Assembly (NCBI GenBank): GCA_003499525.1
Contig: DNTB01000005.1
Location: 1-26,240 of the forward strand
Source of the DNA: Flavobacteriales bacterium
Lineage (GTDB): Bacteria > Bacteroidota > Bacteroidia > Flavobacteriales_G > Salibacteraceae
Direction of reading: 5' to 3'
Length of the DNA: 26,240 bases
The position numbers and the translations under genes were made by a program. Positions within the stretch are counted from its first letter, which is position 1. Every line of letters begins with the position of its first letter. This document shows positions 15,208 to 23,758 of this stretch, one piece after another. The notes beneath the pieces are model-generated. The model was not told where the DNA came from and searched no databases. It was given only the letters and a program-made list of their open reading frames with translations.

Positions 15208-18200
15208 CTTTCATTAGTTTGAACCAAGCCGACATTTTGAAGAAGATAATCCAATTTCGACAAGGCTGTATCCAAATCTGGGGTATGATCAAATACCATT
15301 GACAAACGGTTCTTGCTCTCTTTCAGCCGAATACCTGCTGATGGGTTTTTGATTTGATCCAGTATATCATAAAATAAGGAGCTATTGTAAAAATCAGATT
15401 CGGGATTGGCTACAAAGCTTCCCACCATTTTACCGCCTTTGAGTAATAACTTTTCCAGGCCTAACTCCGCCGCATGCCATTTCAATCTCACGGACTGAAT
15501 CAAATTTTCACCTTCCTCAGGCACAGCTCCGAAACGGTCGACTAGTTCTTCCTGAAACTCCAAAAGTTCATTTTCTGTATTGCATTCGGAGAGTCTTTTG
15601 TACAGCTCAATGCGTTCAGAAACTTTATTGACATACTGGTCGGGCAACAACAGCTGCAGGTCGCTTTCAAAAAGAGTTTCTTTTACAAAGGACTCATCTT
15701 GTTCAAAATGCTCTTTAAATTCATTGGATTTCAGTTCTGTTATAGCTTCATCCAGCACTTTCTGGTACATTTCAAATCCGAGTTCGTTGATAAATCCACT
15801 TTGTTCTGCTCCCAAAAGGTCGCCAGCTCCTCTTATATCGAGGTCGCGCATCGCAATGTGGATTCCACTGCCCAAATCCGAGAATTGGCTGATAGCAGTA
15901 AGCCTTTTTCTTGCTTCAGTGGTAAGGGTGGAAAAAGGCGGAGCAATGAGGTAGCAAAATGCCTTTCTGTTCGAACGGCCTACTCTGCCTCTCATTTGAT
16001 GCAGGTCACTCAAACCAAACTGATGTGCATTGTTGATGATAATGGTATTGGCATTCGATATGTCAATACCAGATTCGATGATGGTCGTTGCAACCAAAAC
16101 ATCCTGTTCTCCTCTGATAAACTGCATCATTCGGTTCTCGAGTTCTCGTCCCTCCAATTGACCGTGTGCGGTAATTACTCTTACTCCCCGCGCTGATCTT
16201 CTCACCAGTTCTGCCACCTCCTCAAGGTTTTGTACACGATTGTTTACCACAAAGACCTGCCCGCCCCGCGAAATCTCATATTGAATGGATTCTCTGAATA
16301 TTTCCTCATTAAACGAATGTATCTCTGTTTGAACCGGTTGGCGGTTCGGAGGCGGAGTATTGATTACCGATAGGTCTCGTGCACCCATCATTGAAAACTG
16401 GAGCGTTCTGGGTATGGGAGTTGCTGTTAGAGTAAGTGTATCTACATTCTTCTTGATGGTCTTGAGTTTGTCCTTGACGGACACTCCAAACTTCTGCTCC
16501 TCATCAATTACGAGTAGTCCTAAATCTTTAAATTTTACTTCTTTTCCAACGAGCTTGTGGGTTCCAATAATAATGTCAATTTCTCCGGCCTCCAGTTTTC
16601 TTAGCACTTCGCGAATCTCCTTAGCCGAACGAAAACGGTTCAGATAATCAAGAGTCACTGGAAAATCAGCAAATCGTTTACTGAGTGAATTATAATGCTG
16701 GAGAGCCAGAATGGTAGTGGGAACCAAAATTGCGGTTTGTTTCCCGTTTTCAGCGGCTTTAAATGCCGCACGAATAGCAATTTCTGTTTTTCCGAAACCT
16801 ACATCTCCACAAATTAGACGATCCATTGGAGCTTCAGCTTCCATATCCTCCTTCACCATTTTTGTAGCCTCAGCCTGATCAGGGGTGTCTTCATAAATGA
16901 ATGAGGCCTCTAGCTCAAACTGAAGATAGGAGTCCGGAGAAAAGGCAAATCCCCTGGATGCTTTTCTCTCAGCATACAGCTTGATGAGATCATATGCGAC
17001 CTTTTTTATGCGCTTCTTGGTCTTATTCTTTAGTGTTGCCCAGGCCGAAGAACCGAGCTTATTTACTTTAGGAAGAGTCCCTTCTCTACCTGTGTATCGG
17101 GCAATACGGTGCAGAGAATGAATACTGACAAAAAGGACATCATTATCCCTGTAAACCAGCTTAATGACCTCCTGTTCTTTGCCGTTGTTCTCAATCTTAA
17201 TTAATCCTTCAAACCGTCCAATTCCATGATCGATATGAGTGACATAGTCACCTTTTTCCAGTCGAGCGAGGTCTTTAAGCGTAATCTGCTGCTGAGATTT
17301 TTTGAACCCTTCTTTTAAATGGAACCGGTGAAACCGTTCGAAAATCTGATGATCAGTGTAACAGGCAATTTTTACGTCGCGGTCGACATACCCTTCATGC
17401 AAATCGAGGAGCAATGGAGTAAACTCCTTTTTCTTCTCCATATCCTCGAAAATGGTGTGCAAACGTTCAATTTGATTGGATACCGAAGCTGCAATCAGGT
17501 TCTGAATATCTTTTTTCGTGTTATCCGTAAATGTGTCACTGAGGAGCTCAAAGTTTTTATGAAACTCTGGTTGAGGTGATTGATTAAAGTCTATACTGTA
17601 CGTGCCTGTTCGGCTTTGAACATTGCCAAATTCTAACAGAGCATGCCGTTTGAGTTGGCTCTTTAGCACATCACTGCTCTGATAGTAATCCAGAACATTG
17701 ATGTTTTCTTTTTTTAATTCAGATTGTTCTTTGGCCAACTCAAAGGTTTGCTCGACATTTTTTTCCAGCAATTCGAGGTTTTTGACCCATACTTTGGTGG
17801 AGGGCAGTATGAAATCCAGCAGAGAAACTCGCTCTTCAATAAGTTCGGCCTGTCTGAGATCCGGCACAATACTGATTTTTCCAAAGTCCTTTAAAGAACG
17901 TTGATCAGAAGGATCAAAGGTTCGGATAGAGGCTACCTCATCCCCAAAAAACTCAATTCGGTATGGCGTATCGTTGGCAAAAGAGAAGACATCTACAATA
18001 CCACCCCGAATAGCAAAATCTCCGGGACCTGCCACGAAATCAACTCTGAAAAAATCGTATTCAAAAAGGAGTTCATTCACAAAATCAATGGAAAGCTCAG
18101 AACCCACAGAAATGTCTAATGTCTTCTTTTTTAATTCTTTACGAGCCACCACTTTCTCTGAAATAGCTTGTGGATAGGTCACCATGACCGCTTCGCGACG

Positions 18201-18542
18201 GTGCGCAATGGCATCTAATGTCTCAGAGCGTTGGAGCACATCAGCATCATTTATTTTCTCTGTCCTGAAGGGTGATCGATACGAAGACGGAAGAAATTTT
18301 AATCTCTTTTCGCTAAAAAGGTTCTTTAAATCGCTATGAAAATATGCTGCCTCTTCCCGGTCATTTAAGATAATGAGATGGCTGCCTCCTAATTGAGAAA
18401 TTGCAGAGTGGAGCACCATAGAAGCGCCGGACCCTGATAGACCTGATAGCTGAATGGTTTCATCAACTACACCTACGCTATGGGTTATTTCAGCAACACG
18501 TGGATGTTGCTGAAAATGCGCAATCAGCTCATCCCTGGTCAT
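15204..18542 (-). CDS. mfd: Transcription-repair coupling factor
   Basis: Mfd is the ATP-driven DNA translocase that removes RNA polymerase stalled at lesions and recruits UvrA. The 1112-residue protein contains the N-terminal UvrB-like region ('GDFAIRGGIVDVFSF', ~170), the CarD-like RNA-polymerase-interaction domain (~425-510, starting LEKGDYVTHIDHGIGRFEG), and the helicase core. The core has Walker A GDVGFGKTE near 577, 'VPTTILALQHY', the DEEQ box (IDEEQKFGV, ~677), 'LTATPIPRTL' and 'QMRGRVGRSNRKAFCYL'. The C-terminal TRCF domain follows ('ERIELYKRL', 'VDRFGAVPEE'). Length is close to the family norm. Its ATG overlaps the fbp end by 14 nt and its stop overlaps the DinB-like gene by 4 nt. 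Confidence 0.97.
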   Translation of the reverse strand: MTRDELIAHFQQHPRVAEITHSVGVVDETIQLSGLSGSGASMVLHSAISQLGGSHLIILNDREEAAYFHSDLKNLFSEKRLKFLPSSYRSPFRTEKINDADVLQRSETLDAIAHRREAVMVTYPQAISEKVVARKELKKKTLDISVGSELSIDFVNELLFEYDFFRVDFVAGPGDFAIRGGIVDVFSFANDTPYRIEFFGDEVASIRTFDPSDQRSLKDFGKISIVPDLRQAELIEERVSLLDFILPSTKVWVKNLELLEKNVEQTFELAKEQSELKKENINVLDYYQSSDVLKSQLKRHALLEFGNVQSRTGTYSIDFNQSPQPEFHKNFELLSDTFTDNTKKDIQNLIAASVSNQIERLHTIFEDMEKKKEFTPLLLDLHEGYVDRDVKIACYTDHQIFERFHRFHLKEGFKKSQQQITLKDLARLEKGDYVTHIDHGIGRFEGLIKIENNGKEQEVIKLVYRDNDVLFVSIHSLHRIARYTGREGTLPKVNKLGSSAWATLKNKTKKRIKKVAYDLIKLYAERKASRGFAFSPDSYLQFELEASFIYEDTPDQAEATKMVKEDMEAEAPMDRLICGDVGFGKTEIAIRAAFKAAENGKQTAILVPTTILALQHYNSLSKRFADFPVTLDYLNRFRSAKEIREVLRKLEAGEIDIIIGTHKLVGKEVKFKDLGLLVIDEEQKFGVSVKDKLKTIKKNVDTLTLTATPIPRTLQFSMMGARDLSVINTPPPNRQPVQTEIHSFNEEIFRESIQYEISRGGQVFVVNNRVQNLEEVAELVRRSARGVRVITAHGQLEGRELENRMMQFIRGEQDVLVATTIIESGIDISNANTIIINNAHQFGLSDLHQMRGRVGRSNRKAFCYLIAPPFSTLTTEARKRLTAISQFSDLGSGIHIAMRDLDIRGAGDLLGAEQSGFINELGFEMYQKVLDEAITELKSNEFKEHFEQDESFVKETLFESDLQLLLPDQYVNKVSERIELYKRLSECNTENELLEFQEELVDRFGAVPEEGENLIQSVRLKWHAAELGLEKLLLKGGKMVGSFVANPESDFYNSSLFYDILDQIKNPSAGIRLKESKNRLSMVFDHTPDLDTALSKLDYLLQNVGLVQTNER

Positions 18543-19542
18543 ATTTCTGGAGAAATTCTTTGACCTGATCTACCATATTCGAAGAACCCACGAAATAAGG
18601 AACTCTTTGATGGAGTTTTTCTGGTTCAATGGACATGATGCAGTCTGTCCCATTGCTTGCTTTGCCACCGGCCTGTTCGGCAATAAATGCAAGTGGATTA
18701 CACTCATATAACAGGCGTAGTTTTCCATTTGGAGCTTTTTTAGTTGCCGGGTACATAAACAGCCCGCCTTTCAGCATATTTCTATGAAAGTCGGCAACCA
18801 ACGATCCAATATAACGAGCTGAATATGGTCGGTTCGTGCTCTTATCCATCTCTTTGCAGTAGGCGATGTATTTCTTCACTCCCTCACTAAAATGAGGATA
18901 GTTTCCTTCATTAATGGAGTAAATCTTTCCGGATTCAGGAATCTTCATACCGGCATTTGAAAGATAAAAAGTTCCTAATGACGGGTCTAAAGTAAATCCG
19001 TTCACCCCGTTTCCGGTAGTGTATACAAGCATGGTTGAGCTTCCGTATATTATGTATCCGGAGGCTACCTGCTTTTCTCCTTTCTGAAGAAAATCCGAAG
19101 AGGTTACTTCATCGCCCGGACGGGATACTCTCCGGTAAATGGAGAAAATAGTTCCTATTGAAACATTGACATCTATATTGCTGGACCCATCCAGTGGGTC
19201 AATCATAACCACATACTTTCCCTGACGGGCAATATCACTCGTGAATCCAACATAGTCCTCTTGTTCTTCAGACGCCATACCACAAACCTGACCTTGCGCT
19301 TCAAGGGCGGCCATAAATCGTTCATCTGCGTAAACATCGAGCTTCTGCTGCTCTTCTCCCTGCACATTTTCCTCACCATGAGCTCCTAGAATATCTACCA
19401 AACCTGCTTTATTTACTTCTCTGTTTACCACCTTGGCGGCTAAACCAATGGCGCTCAACAAAGAAGACAACTCCCCAGTGGCATAAGGGAAATCATTTTG
19501 TCGATCGATTATGAATTCTTCAAGTGTTACAAGATTCTTCAT
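18529..19542 (-). CDS. fbp: Fructose-1,6-bisphosphatase, class I
   Basis: FBPase hydrolyses fructose 1,6-bisphosphate to fructose 6-phosphate in gluconeogenesis. The 337-residue product starts MKNLVTLEEFIIDRQ and contains 'ALEAQGQVCGMASEEQED' (metal-binding glutamates), 'VMIDPLDGSSNIDVNVSIGT' (~110-129, Mg ligands Asp-Leu-Asp), 'YSARYIGSLVADFHRNMLKG' and 'LLYECNPLAFIAEQAGGKAS' near the C-terminus. I used ATG 19542. An in-frame ATG at 19635 adds 31 hydrophobic residues without family similarity and would cover the repeated AAAAGGT region. The gene leads the fbp-mfd-dinB-like-ctlX operon and is divergent from the LEA14-like lipoprotein gene. Confidence 0.95.
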   Translation of the reverse strand: MKNLVTLEEFIIDRQNDFPYATGELSSLLSAIGLAAKVVNREVNKAGLVDILGAHGEENVQGEEQQKLDVYADERFMAALEAQGQVCGMASEEQEDYVGFTSDIARQGKYVVMIDPLDGSSNIDVNVSIGTIFSIYRRVSRPGDEVTSSDFLQKGEKQVASGYIIYGSSTMLVYTTGNGVNGFTLDPSLGTFYLSNAGMKIPESGKIYSINEGNYPHFSEGVKKYIAYCKEMDKSTNRPYSARYIGSLVADFHRNMLKGGLFMYPATKKAPNGKLRLLYECNPLAFIAEQAGGKASNGTDCIMSIEPEKLHQRVPYFVGSSNMVDQVKEFLQKYDQG

Positions 19543-19576
19543 GCCGCAGATTGAGCCTACAAATATCGTAAAATCG

Positions 19577-19618
19577 AAAAGGTCAAAAGGTAAAAGGTCT
19601 AACTCTTGATAAAAGGTC
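19577..19618. repeat. Cluster of four AAAAGGT(C) repeats
   Basis: AAAAGGT occurs at 19577-19583, 19585-19591, 19592-19598 and 19611-19617; three copies are followed by C. The first three are spaced 7-8 nt and the fourth begins 19 nt after the third. They sit in the 126-nt divergent spacer between fbp and the LEA14-like lipoprotein gene and could be operator half-sites or a simple tandem-repeat tract. On the minus strand they read (G)ACCTTTT. Confidence 0.6.
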
Positions 19619-19654
19619 AAACAAGCAATCCTCATGCTCGTACTTTCGCCTCAT

Positions 19655-19662
19655 TAAATTTG
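19655..19662 (+). promoter_or_regulatory. Candidate -7 box (TAAATTTG) for the LEA14-like lipoprotein
   Basis: TAAATTTG matches TAnnTTTG exactly and ends 6 nt before the ATG at 19669, implying a leaderless or near-leaderless mRNA if used. No TTG is present at the normal -33 distance, so support rests on the -7 motif and location. Confidence 0.35.
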
Positions 19663-19668
19663 TCAGAT

Positions 19669-20181
19669 ATGCTACGTTACTTTTTAAAACCAGCACTTTT
19701 TGCAATTGCTTTTGCATTAATGTCGCTTACCATTTCTTCATGTAATTACCACGAGATAGAAGTGGTAGAAATCTCTAATGTAGAAATTTCAGACCCCCGG
19801 GATCAGAGTGTCAAAGGGAAAATCTTTCTGCTATCTCTGGTACTGAATAACCCGAATTCCGCAGCCATACAGCTCAGAGATGGTGAACTTGACCTATCTA
19901 TAAATGAAGAAAAATTTGGAACACTCACTCTAATGGATAATGCCGTACTTCCGAGTGGAAATAATCAAAAAGTCGATATCAACATGCTGTTTCAAATGGA
20001 AGAAGACGTTCAAATTCAATGGGGTGATCTATTGGTCAATACTCTTAACAAGGGAACCGTCGACATCGTGATCAGCGGTCATGCTAAAGGTAAGTGGGGC
20101 ATTTGGCCCCGAAAAATTCAAATTCAGGAAAGAATTGAACTCCCTCTCAATCAGTTGATGCAAGAGTTGGTAAACTCGTAG
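19669..20181 (+). CDS. LEA14-like (WHy/LEA type 2) lipoprotein
   Basis: This 170-residue predicted lipoprotein has a signal peptide 'KPALFAIAFALMSLTISSC' with lipobox cysteine Cys25. It is followed by a beta-sandwich typical of LEA14-type proteins: 'VEISNVEISD', 'FLLSLVLNNPNSAAIQLRDG', 'LDLSINEEKFGTLTL', and a final 'GTVDIVISGHAKGKWGIWP'. LEA type 2/WHy domains are linked to desiccation and stress, but the role of bacterial lipid-anchored versions is not settled. I chose ATG 19669 because it gives a clean signal peptide; the frame is open back to an ATG at 19606 that would prepend 21 unlikely residues and run into the repeats. The 3' end overlaps the convergent membrane-protein gene by 31 nt. 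Confidence 0.8.
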   Translation: MLRYFLKPALFAIAFALMSLTISSCNYHEIEVVEISNVEISDPRDQSVKGKIFLLSLVLNNPNSAAIQLRDGELDLSINEEKFGTLTLMDNAVLPSGNNQKVDINMLFQMEEDVQIQWGDLLVNTLNKGTVDIVISGHAKGKWGIWPRKIQIQERIELPLNQLMQELVNS

Positions 20182-20657
20182 TCACGCAAAACGATCAATC
20201 CAAAAATTCCTTCTCCGACGGCTACCTCAATACAAGGTTCTCCTTTGTAAGTACCGTAACTAAATGTTCTGAATTTTTCCTGATCCTGCAACGCCTTATC
20301 CCCGAGTTTGATTACAACTTCGGTCGTCAGTAAAGTTTCAACCTTGTCAAATCCCTTTACCTCATAAAGGCTTGTCTGATAAGGGCTTACACTTAAAAAA
20401 TTGATCAAAAGCATCAGAGTAACTATAGGTGGTCCCAGTCCAACTATACTAAAAAGAAACATCTCAAGACGCTCCAGGCCCAAAAACTTTCTGTAAAAAC
20501 GATAAGGTATGAGAAGCGGTAAAAGAGCGGCAAAAGTGAGTGCCCTGATTACATCAATCCATGACACCATTGTAAGAGGGACAATGACTACTAATATTCC
20601 TAATGAAAAAAACCAACCTATGAGAATTACGTAGTGAGACCAATGTGTTTCACCCAT
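20151..20657 (-). CDS. Small membrane protein of unknown function
   Basis: I do not recognise this 168-residue protein. It begins MGETHWSHYVILIGWFF and has about three transmembrane segments (~8-30, 36-54, 63-88), then a soluble C-terminal region of about 75 residues with 'YEVKGFDKVETLLTTEVVIK', 'YGTYKGEPCIEVAVGEGIFG' and the ending 'YEFTNSCIN'. ATG 20657 is preferred over the upstream ATG at 20798, which would overlap the divergent SSP411-type gene. The last 31 nt overlap the end of the LEA14-like gene in antisense orientation. Confidence 0.72.
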   Translation of the reverse strand: MGETHWSHYVILIGWFFSLGILVVIVPLTMVSWIDVIRALTFAALLPLLIPYRFYRKFLGLERLEMFLFSIVGLGPPIVTLMLLINFLSVSPYQTSLYEVKGFDKVETLLTTEVVIKLGDKALQDQEKFRTFSYGTYKGEPCIEVAVGEGIFGLIVLRDYEFTNSCIN

Positions 20658-20740
20658 GCGTAAATCAGCATCCCTAAATCGACCTGTTTCGAACTTTTGT
20701 TCTGAGCTCTTTTTTAATTTCACCGTCAGAATATGCGGGA

Positions 20741-22894
20741 ATGAAGATACAAAACCGGAAGAAAGCGATTCAGTTCCCCATAATACCCTTGTTATCACTT
20801 TTCCTTATCCAACTTCAAGGTTCTTGTCAAAACCAATCATCAGAAAAAAAAGATATGTTACATACTAACGAACTTGTGCACGAAACATCACCCTACCTGC
20901 TACAACACGCTCATAATCCAGTAGAATGGTATCCCTGGGGTGAAAAAGCGCTTAGAAAAGCTAAGGATGAAGATAAGCTCATCCTGATCAGCGTTGGCTA
21001 CTCTGCGTGCCATTGGTGTCACGTTATGGCTCACGAATCTTTTGAAGATGAGGAGGTTGCCTCCATCATGAACCAACATTTTGTCAATATTAAAATTGAC
21101 CGGGAAGAACGACCAGATATTGATCAGGTCTATATGACAGCCGTTCAATTGATGACCCAAAGGGGTGGATGGCCTCTGAACTGCATCGCTCTTCCTGATG
21201 GCAGGCCTTTTTTTGGCGGTACTTATTTTCCAAAACATCAATGGAAAGACATACTCTTGAAAATTGTCGAAGAATACCAAAAGAACAGGCCAGCTCTTGA
21301 AGAATATGCCCATAAACTTACTGAGGGAATTGCCCAAAGCGAAATGATTGTTAAGTCTTCAGACACCTCTGAGTTCAGTGTGGAAACCCTGGACGAAATG
21401 GTGACTAAATGGAGAAAATCATTTGACCCAACATGGGGTGGACCTGACAGAGCTCCAAAATTTCCACTTCCAAACAACTACGAGTTTCTCATGCATTATG
21501 CATTCCTCCGGAATGATAGCAAACTAGACGAACATCTCCGGCTAACCCTAACGAAAATGGCATATGGCGGTATCTATGATCATCTTGGCGGTGGTTTTGC
21601 GCGGTACTCTACAGATAAGGAGTGGAAGGTTCCACACTTTGAAAAAATGCTCTATGATAATGCCCAACTTATAGGTCTGTACGCTCAAGCCTATACAAGA
21701 TTTCGAGATCCTCTTTTTAAGAATGTCGTGTACCAAACGGTAGATTTTCTCGATCGTGAATTGTCCGACGGCAACGGAGTTTATTATTCAGCTCTGGATG
21801 CGGATAGCAAGGAAAATGAGGAGAGCAAAGAAGCAGAAGAAGGACTCTTTTATATCTGGAAAGAAGCTGATTTACAACGTATTGCGGGTAAAGACTACAA
21901 TCTTATAGCAGACTATTACAACATTGGAAATAAAACCAGATGGGAGCATGGCAGGCACATCATCATGAGGTTTGAAGATGAAGGGACTGTTGCCCTTCGA
22001 AACAACCTCGCGGTTGAAGAATTAAAAGAAAAGGTATCCAGATTTAATGAAAATGCCTTTAATGAACGTGCTTCTCGACCGCGTCCCGGACTTGATGATA
22101 AGAGTCTAACGTCATGGAATGCTCTGCTCATTTCGGGATTAGCTAAAGCTTACAAAGCATTTCATGATCCTACATTTTTGAAAAAAGCCGAAGCCATTGC
22201 AGAATTTATCCTTGAAAAACAACTACAGAAAGACGGTTCGCTGCGGCACAGCTTTAAGAAGGGTCGTTCTACCATTAACGGATACCTCGAGGACTATACC
22301 TTTACTATTGAGGGGCTTTTAGCTCTGTACGAGGTAACTTTTGATGAAAAATGGCTCGATAGGTCGAAGGAGCTCATAGACTATTCCATAGACCACTTTT
22401 TTGACCAGAATACAGGAATGTTCTATTTCACCTCAGATCTGGATCCCGACCTTATTACCCGAACCCAGGAACTTTCGGACAATGTTATTCCGGCTTCCAA
22501 TTCCAGCATGGCAAAAAACCTATTTCGAATTGGGCATCTGCTGGATAGCGATGATTATTTGAGAAAATCAGAACAAATGTTGCGGAATATTATCCCTCAA
22601 ATGCCCAGCTACGGCCCCGGTTATTCGAATTGGGGGATGCTTCTGATGTATCACACCTTTCCTTACTTCGAAATCGCTATATCCGGTAAAGAAATGGATG
22701 AGAAAAGGGCCCAAATGGGGAAATTTTATCTGCCAAATTCACTTTATCTGGGAGCGCCATCCCATTCTGACCTTCCGCTCCTGGAGAATAAATATGTCGA
22801 TGGTCAAACGCTTATTTATGTTTGCGTTAACAAGTCATGTCAACTTCCGACCAGCAACGTACAAGAAGCACTAAAGCAAGTTCGCAAACCCTAA
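20741..22894 (+). CDS. SSP411/YyaL-type thioredoxin-fold protein (DUF255), exported
   Basis: This 717-residue protein has an N-terminal hydrophobic leader with a lipobox-like LQGSC (Cys29), a thioredoxin-like DUF255 domain, and an (alpha/alpha)6-barrel-like C-terminal part. Diagnostic motifs are 'SPYLLQHAHNPVEWYPWG', 'VGYSACHWCHVMAHESFED' (CxxC at Cys90/Cys93), 'IKIDREERPDIDQVYM', 'GGWPLNCIALPDGRPFFGGT', 'RAPKFPLPNNYEFL', 'YDHLGGGFARYSTDKEW', 'PHFEKMLYDNAQL' and 'DDKSLTSWNALLISGLAKA'. The human relative spermatogenesis-associated 20 shares this architecture. The biochemical function is unknown. A predicted lipid anchor is unusual for a family whose members are often cytosolic. The 3' end overlaps the YD-repeat-like gene by 58 nt. 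Confidence 0.9.
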   Translation: MKIQNRKKAIQFPIIPLLSLFLIQLQGSCQNQSSEKKDMLHTNELVHETSPYLLQHAHNPVEWYPWGEKALRKAKDEDKLILISVGYSACHWCHVMAHESFEDEEVASIMNQHFVNIKIDREERPDIDQVYMTAVQLMTQRGGWPLNCIALPDGRPFFGGTYFPKHQWKDILLKIVEEYQKNRPALEEYAHKLTEGIAQSEMIVKSSDTSEFSVETLDEMVTKWRKSFDPTWGGPDRAPKFPLPNNYEFLMHYAFLRNDSKLDEHLRLTLTKMAYGGIYDHLGGGFARYSTDKEWKVPHFEKMLYDNAQLIGLYAQAYTRFRDPLFKNVVYQTVDFLDRELSDGNGVYYSALDADSKENEESKEAEEGLFYIWKEADLQRIAGKDYNLIADYYNIGNKTRWEHGRHIIMRFEDEGTVALRNNLAVEELKEKVSRFNENAFNERASRPRPGLDDKSLTSWNALLISGLAKAYKAFHDPTFLKKAEAIAEFILEKQLQKDGSLRHSFKKGRSTINGYLEDYTFTIEGLLALYEVTFDEKWLDRSKELIDYSIDHFFDQNTGMFYFTSDLDPDLITRTQELSDNVIPASNSSMAKNLFRIGHLLDSDDYLRKSEQMLRNIIPQMPSYGPGYSNWGMLLMYHTFPYFEIAISGKEMDEKRAQMGKFYLPNSLYLGAPSHSDLPLLENKYVDGQTLIYVCVNKSCQLPTSNVQEALKQVRKP

Positions 22895-23730
22895 GATTAT
22901 GGGCTTTTGGTTCTTTTATCATGCTGTCCATTAATGTATTAGCTCAGCAAATTGATTCAGACCATCTGCCTATGTTGAAGGATTGGCCGGTATTTAACTC
23001 TGATTATATAAGGAGCCAAAATATTCATCAGATAGAACTTACTTATAGCTACAAAGACAACCTCCAACCAATCGTTTTCATATCCAGAAAAGAACTCTTC
23101 CATTTCGAAGCTTCCGGGAAGTTAGCCAAATGGGAGATTTGGGCAGACTCCAATAAAATAAGGGATAAAGAAGTATGGACCTACTATTTCGAGGACGACA
23201 ACAGGTTAAAGGCTCAGCATTACCGCTACCGCGGAAAGCTGGAGGTTGAAAGATACAGCTACAATGACTCGGGTCTAATTGAAGAAATTCGTCATTTAAA
23301 GTCCAGCTCCTGCATAGAAAACTTCAAGTATGAGTATTATCACAGCCGACAATACCGACAATTTGCGCTGAATGATGAAGATCGCACTTACAGGAGCACG
23401 GTGGTGAACCTTGATGAGAATGGCCGAATAAAATCAGAAACTTCAAGACTTGTCCGCGGCTACGACAAAACAGAGCTGCTCTACTGGTACGACGATGAAG
23501 GCCGGCTAATTGAAAAACAGGAACATATCAGAGGACATGTACGCTCCGATGAACGCTACGTGGCGGTGTATGAAAACGACACACTTCAAAGCCATGATTA
23601 CTATGAAAACGGCGATTTGGTCTGGCACATGGAGTTTCTCTACAAAAACGGACTTCTCGAACACATCCTTCGCAGATACGCCAATACCGGCCGGATTGAA
23701 ATTATGGAGTTGACCTACAAGTTTTATTAG
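22837..23730 (+). CDS. Secreted YD/RHS-like repeat protein
   Basis: This 297-residue protein has a signal sequence (hydrophobic LWAFGSFIMLSINVLA, cleavage likely after Ala36 before QQ) and an array of degenerate YD/RHS-like units: 'YSYNDSGLIEEI', 'NLDENGRIKSETSRL', 'YWYDDEGRLIEKQEH', 'YENGDLVWHMEF', 'YKNGLLEHILRRYANTG'. Such repeats form beta-rich shells or adhesin-like surfaces. No toxin tip is present and the length is small, so I call it a secreted repeat protein of unknown role. I kept ATG 22837 because it supplies basic residues before the hydrophobic core; ATG 22921 would leave a weak leader. The start overlaps the SSP411-type gene by 58 nt in another frame. The last 45 nt are part of the direct repeat copied at 25014. 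Confidence 0.72.
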   Translation: MSTSDQQRTRSTKASSQTLRLWAFGSFIMLSINVLAQQIDSDHLPMLKDWPVFNSDYIRSQNIHQIELTYSYKDNLQPIVFISRKELFHFEASGKLAKWEIWADSNKIRDKEVWTYYFEDDNRLKAQHYRYRGKLEVERYSYNDSGLIEEIRHLKSSSCIENFKYEYYHSRQYRQFALNDEDRTYRSTVVNLDENGRIKSETSRLVRGYDKTELLYWYDDEGRLIEKQEHIRGHVRSDERYVAVYENDTLQSHDYYENGDLVWHMEFLYKNGLLEHILRRYANTGRIEIMELTYKFY

Positions 23731-23732
23731 AC
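23686..23732 (+). repeat. 47-bp direct repeat, copy 1 (3' end of the YD-repeat gene)
   Basis: These 47 nt (accggccggattg... to the gac after the TAG) recur at 25014-25060 with one mismatch, C23718 versus T25046, a synonymous TAC/TAT change in the final residues. The two copies are 1,328 bp apart and bracket the lipoprotein and small membrane protein genes. Confidence 0.9.
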
Positions 23733-23758
23733 AATGTGGACTCTGATATTAAAGAAGG

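Noticed and set aside
15699..16196. 165-codon plus-strand open frame within mfd
   Set aside because: Antisense to conserved helicase motifs of mfd; no start context or family features.
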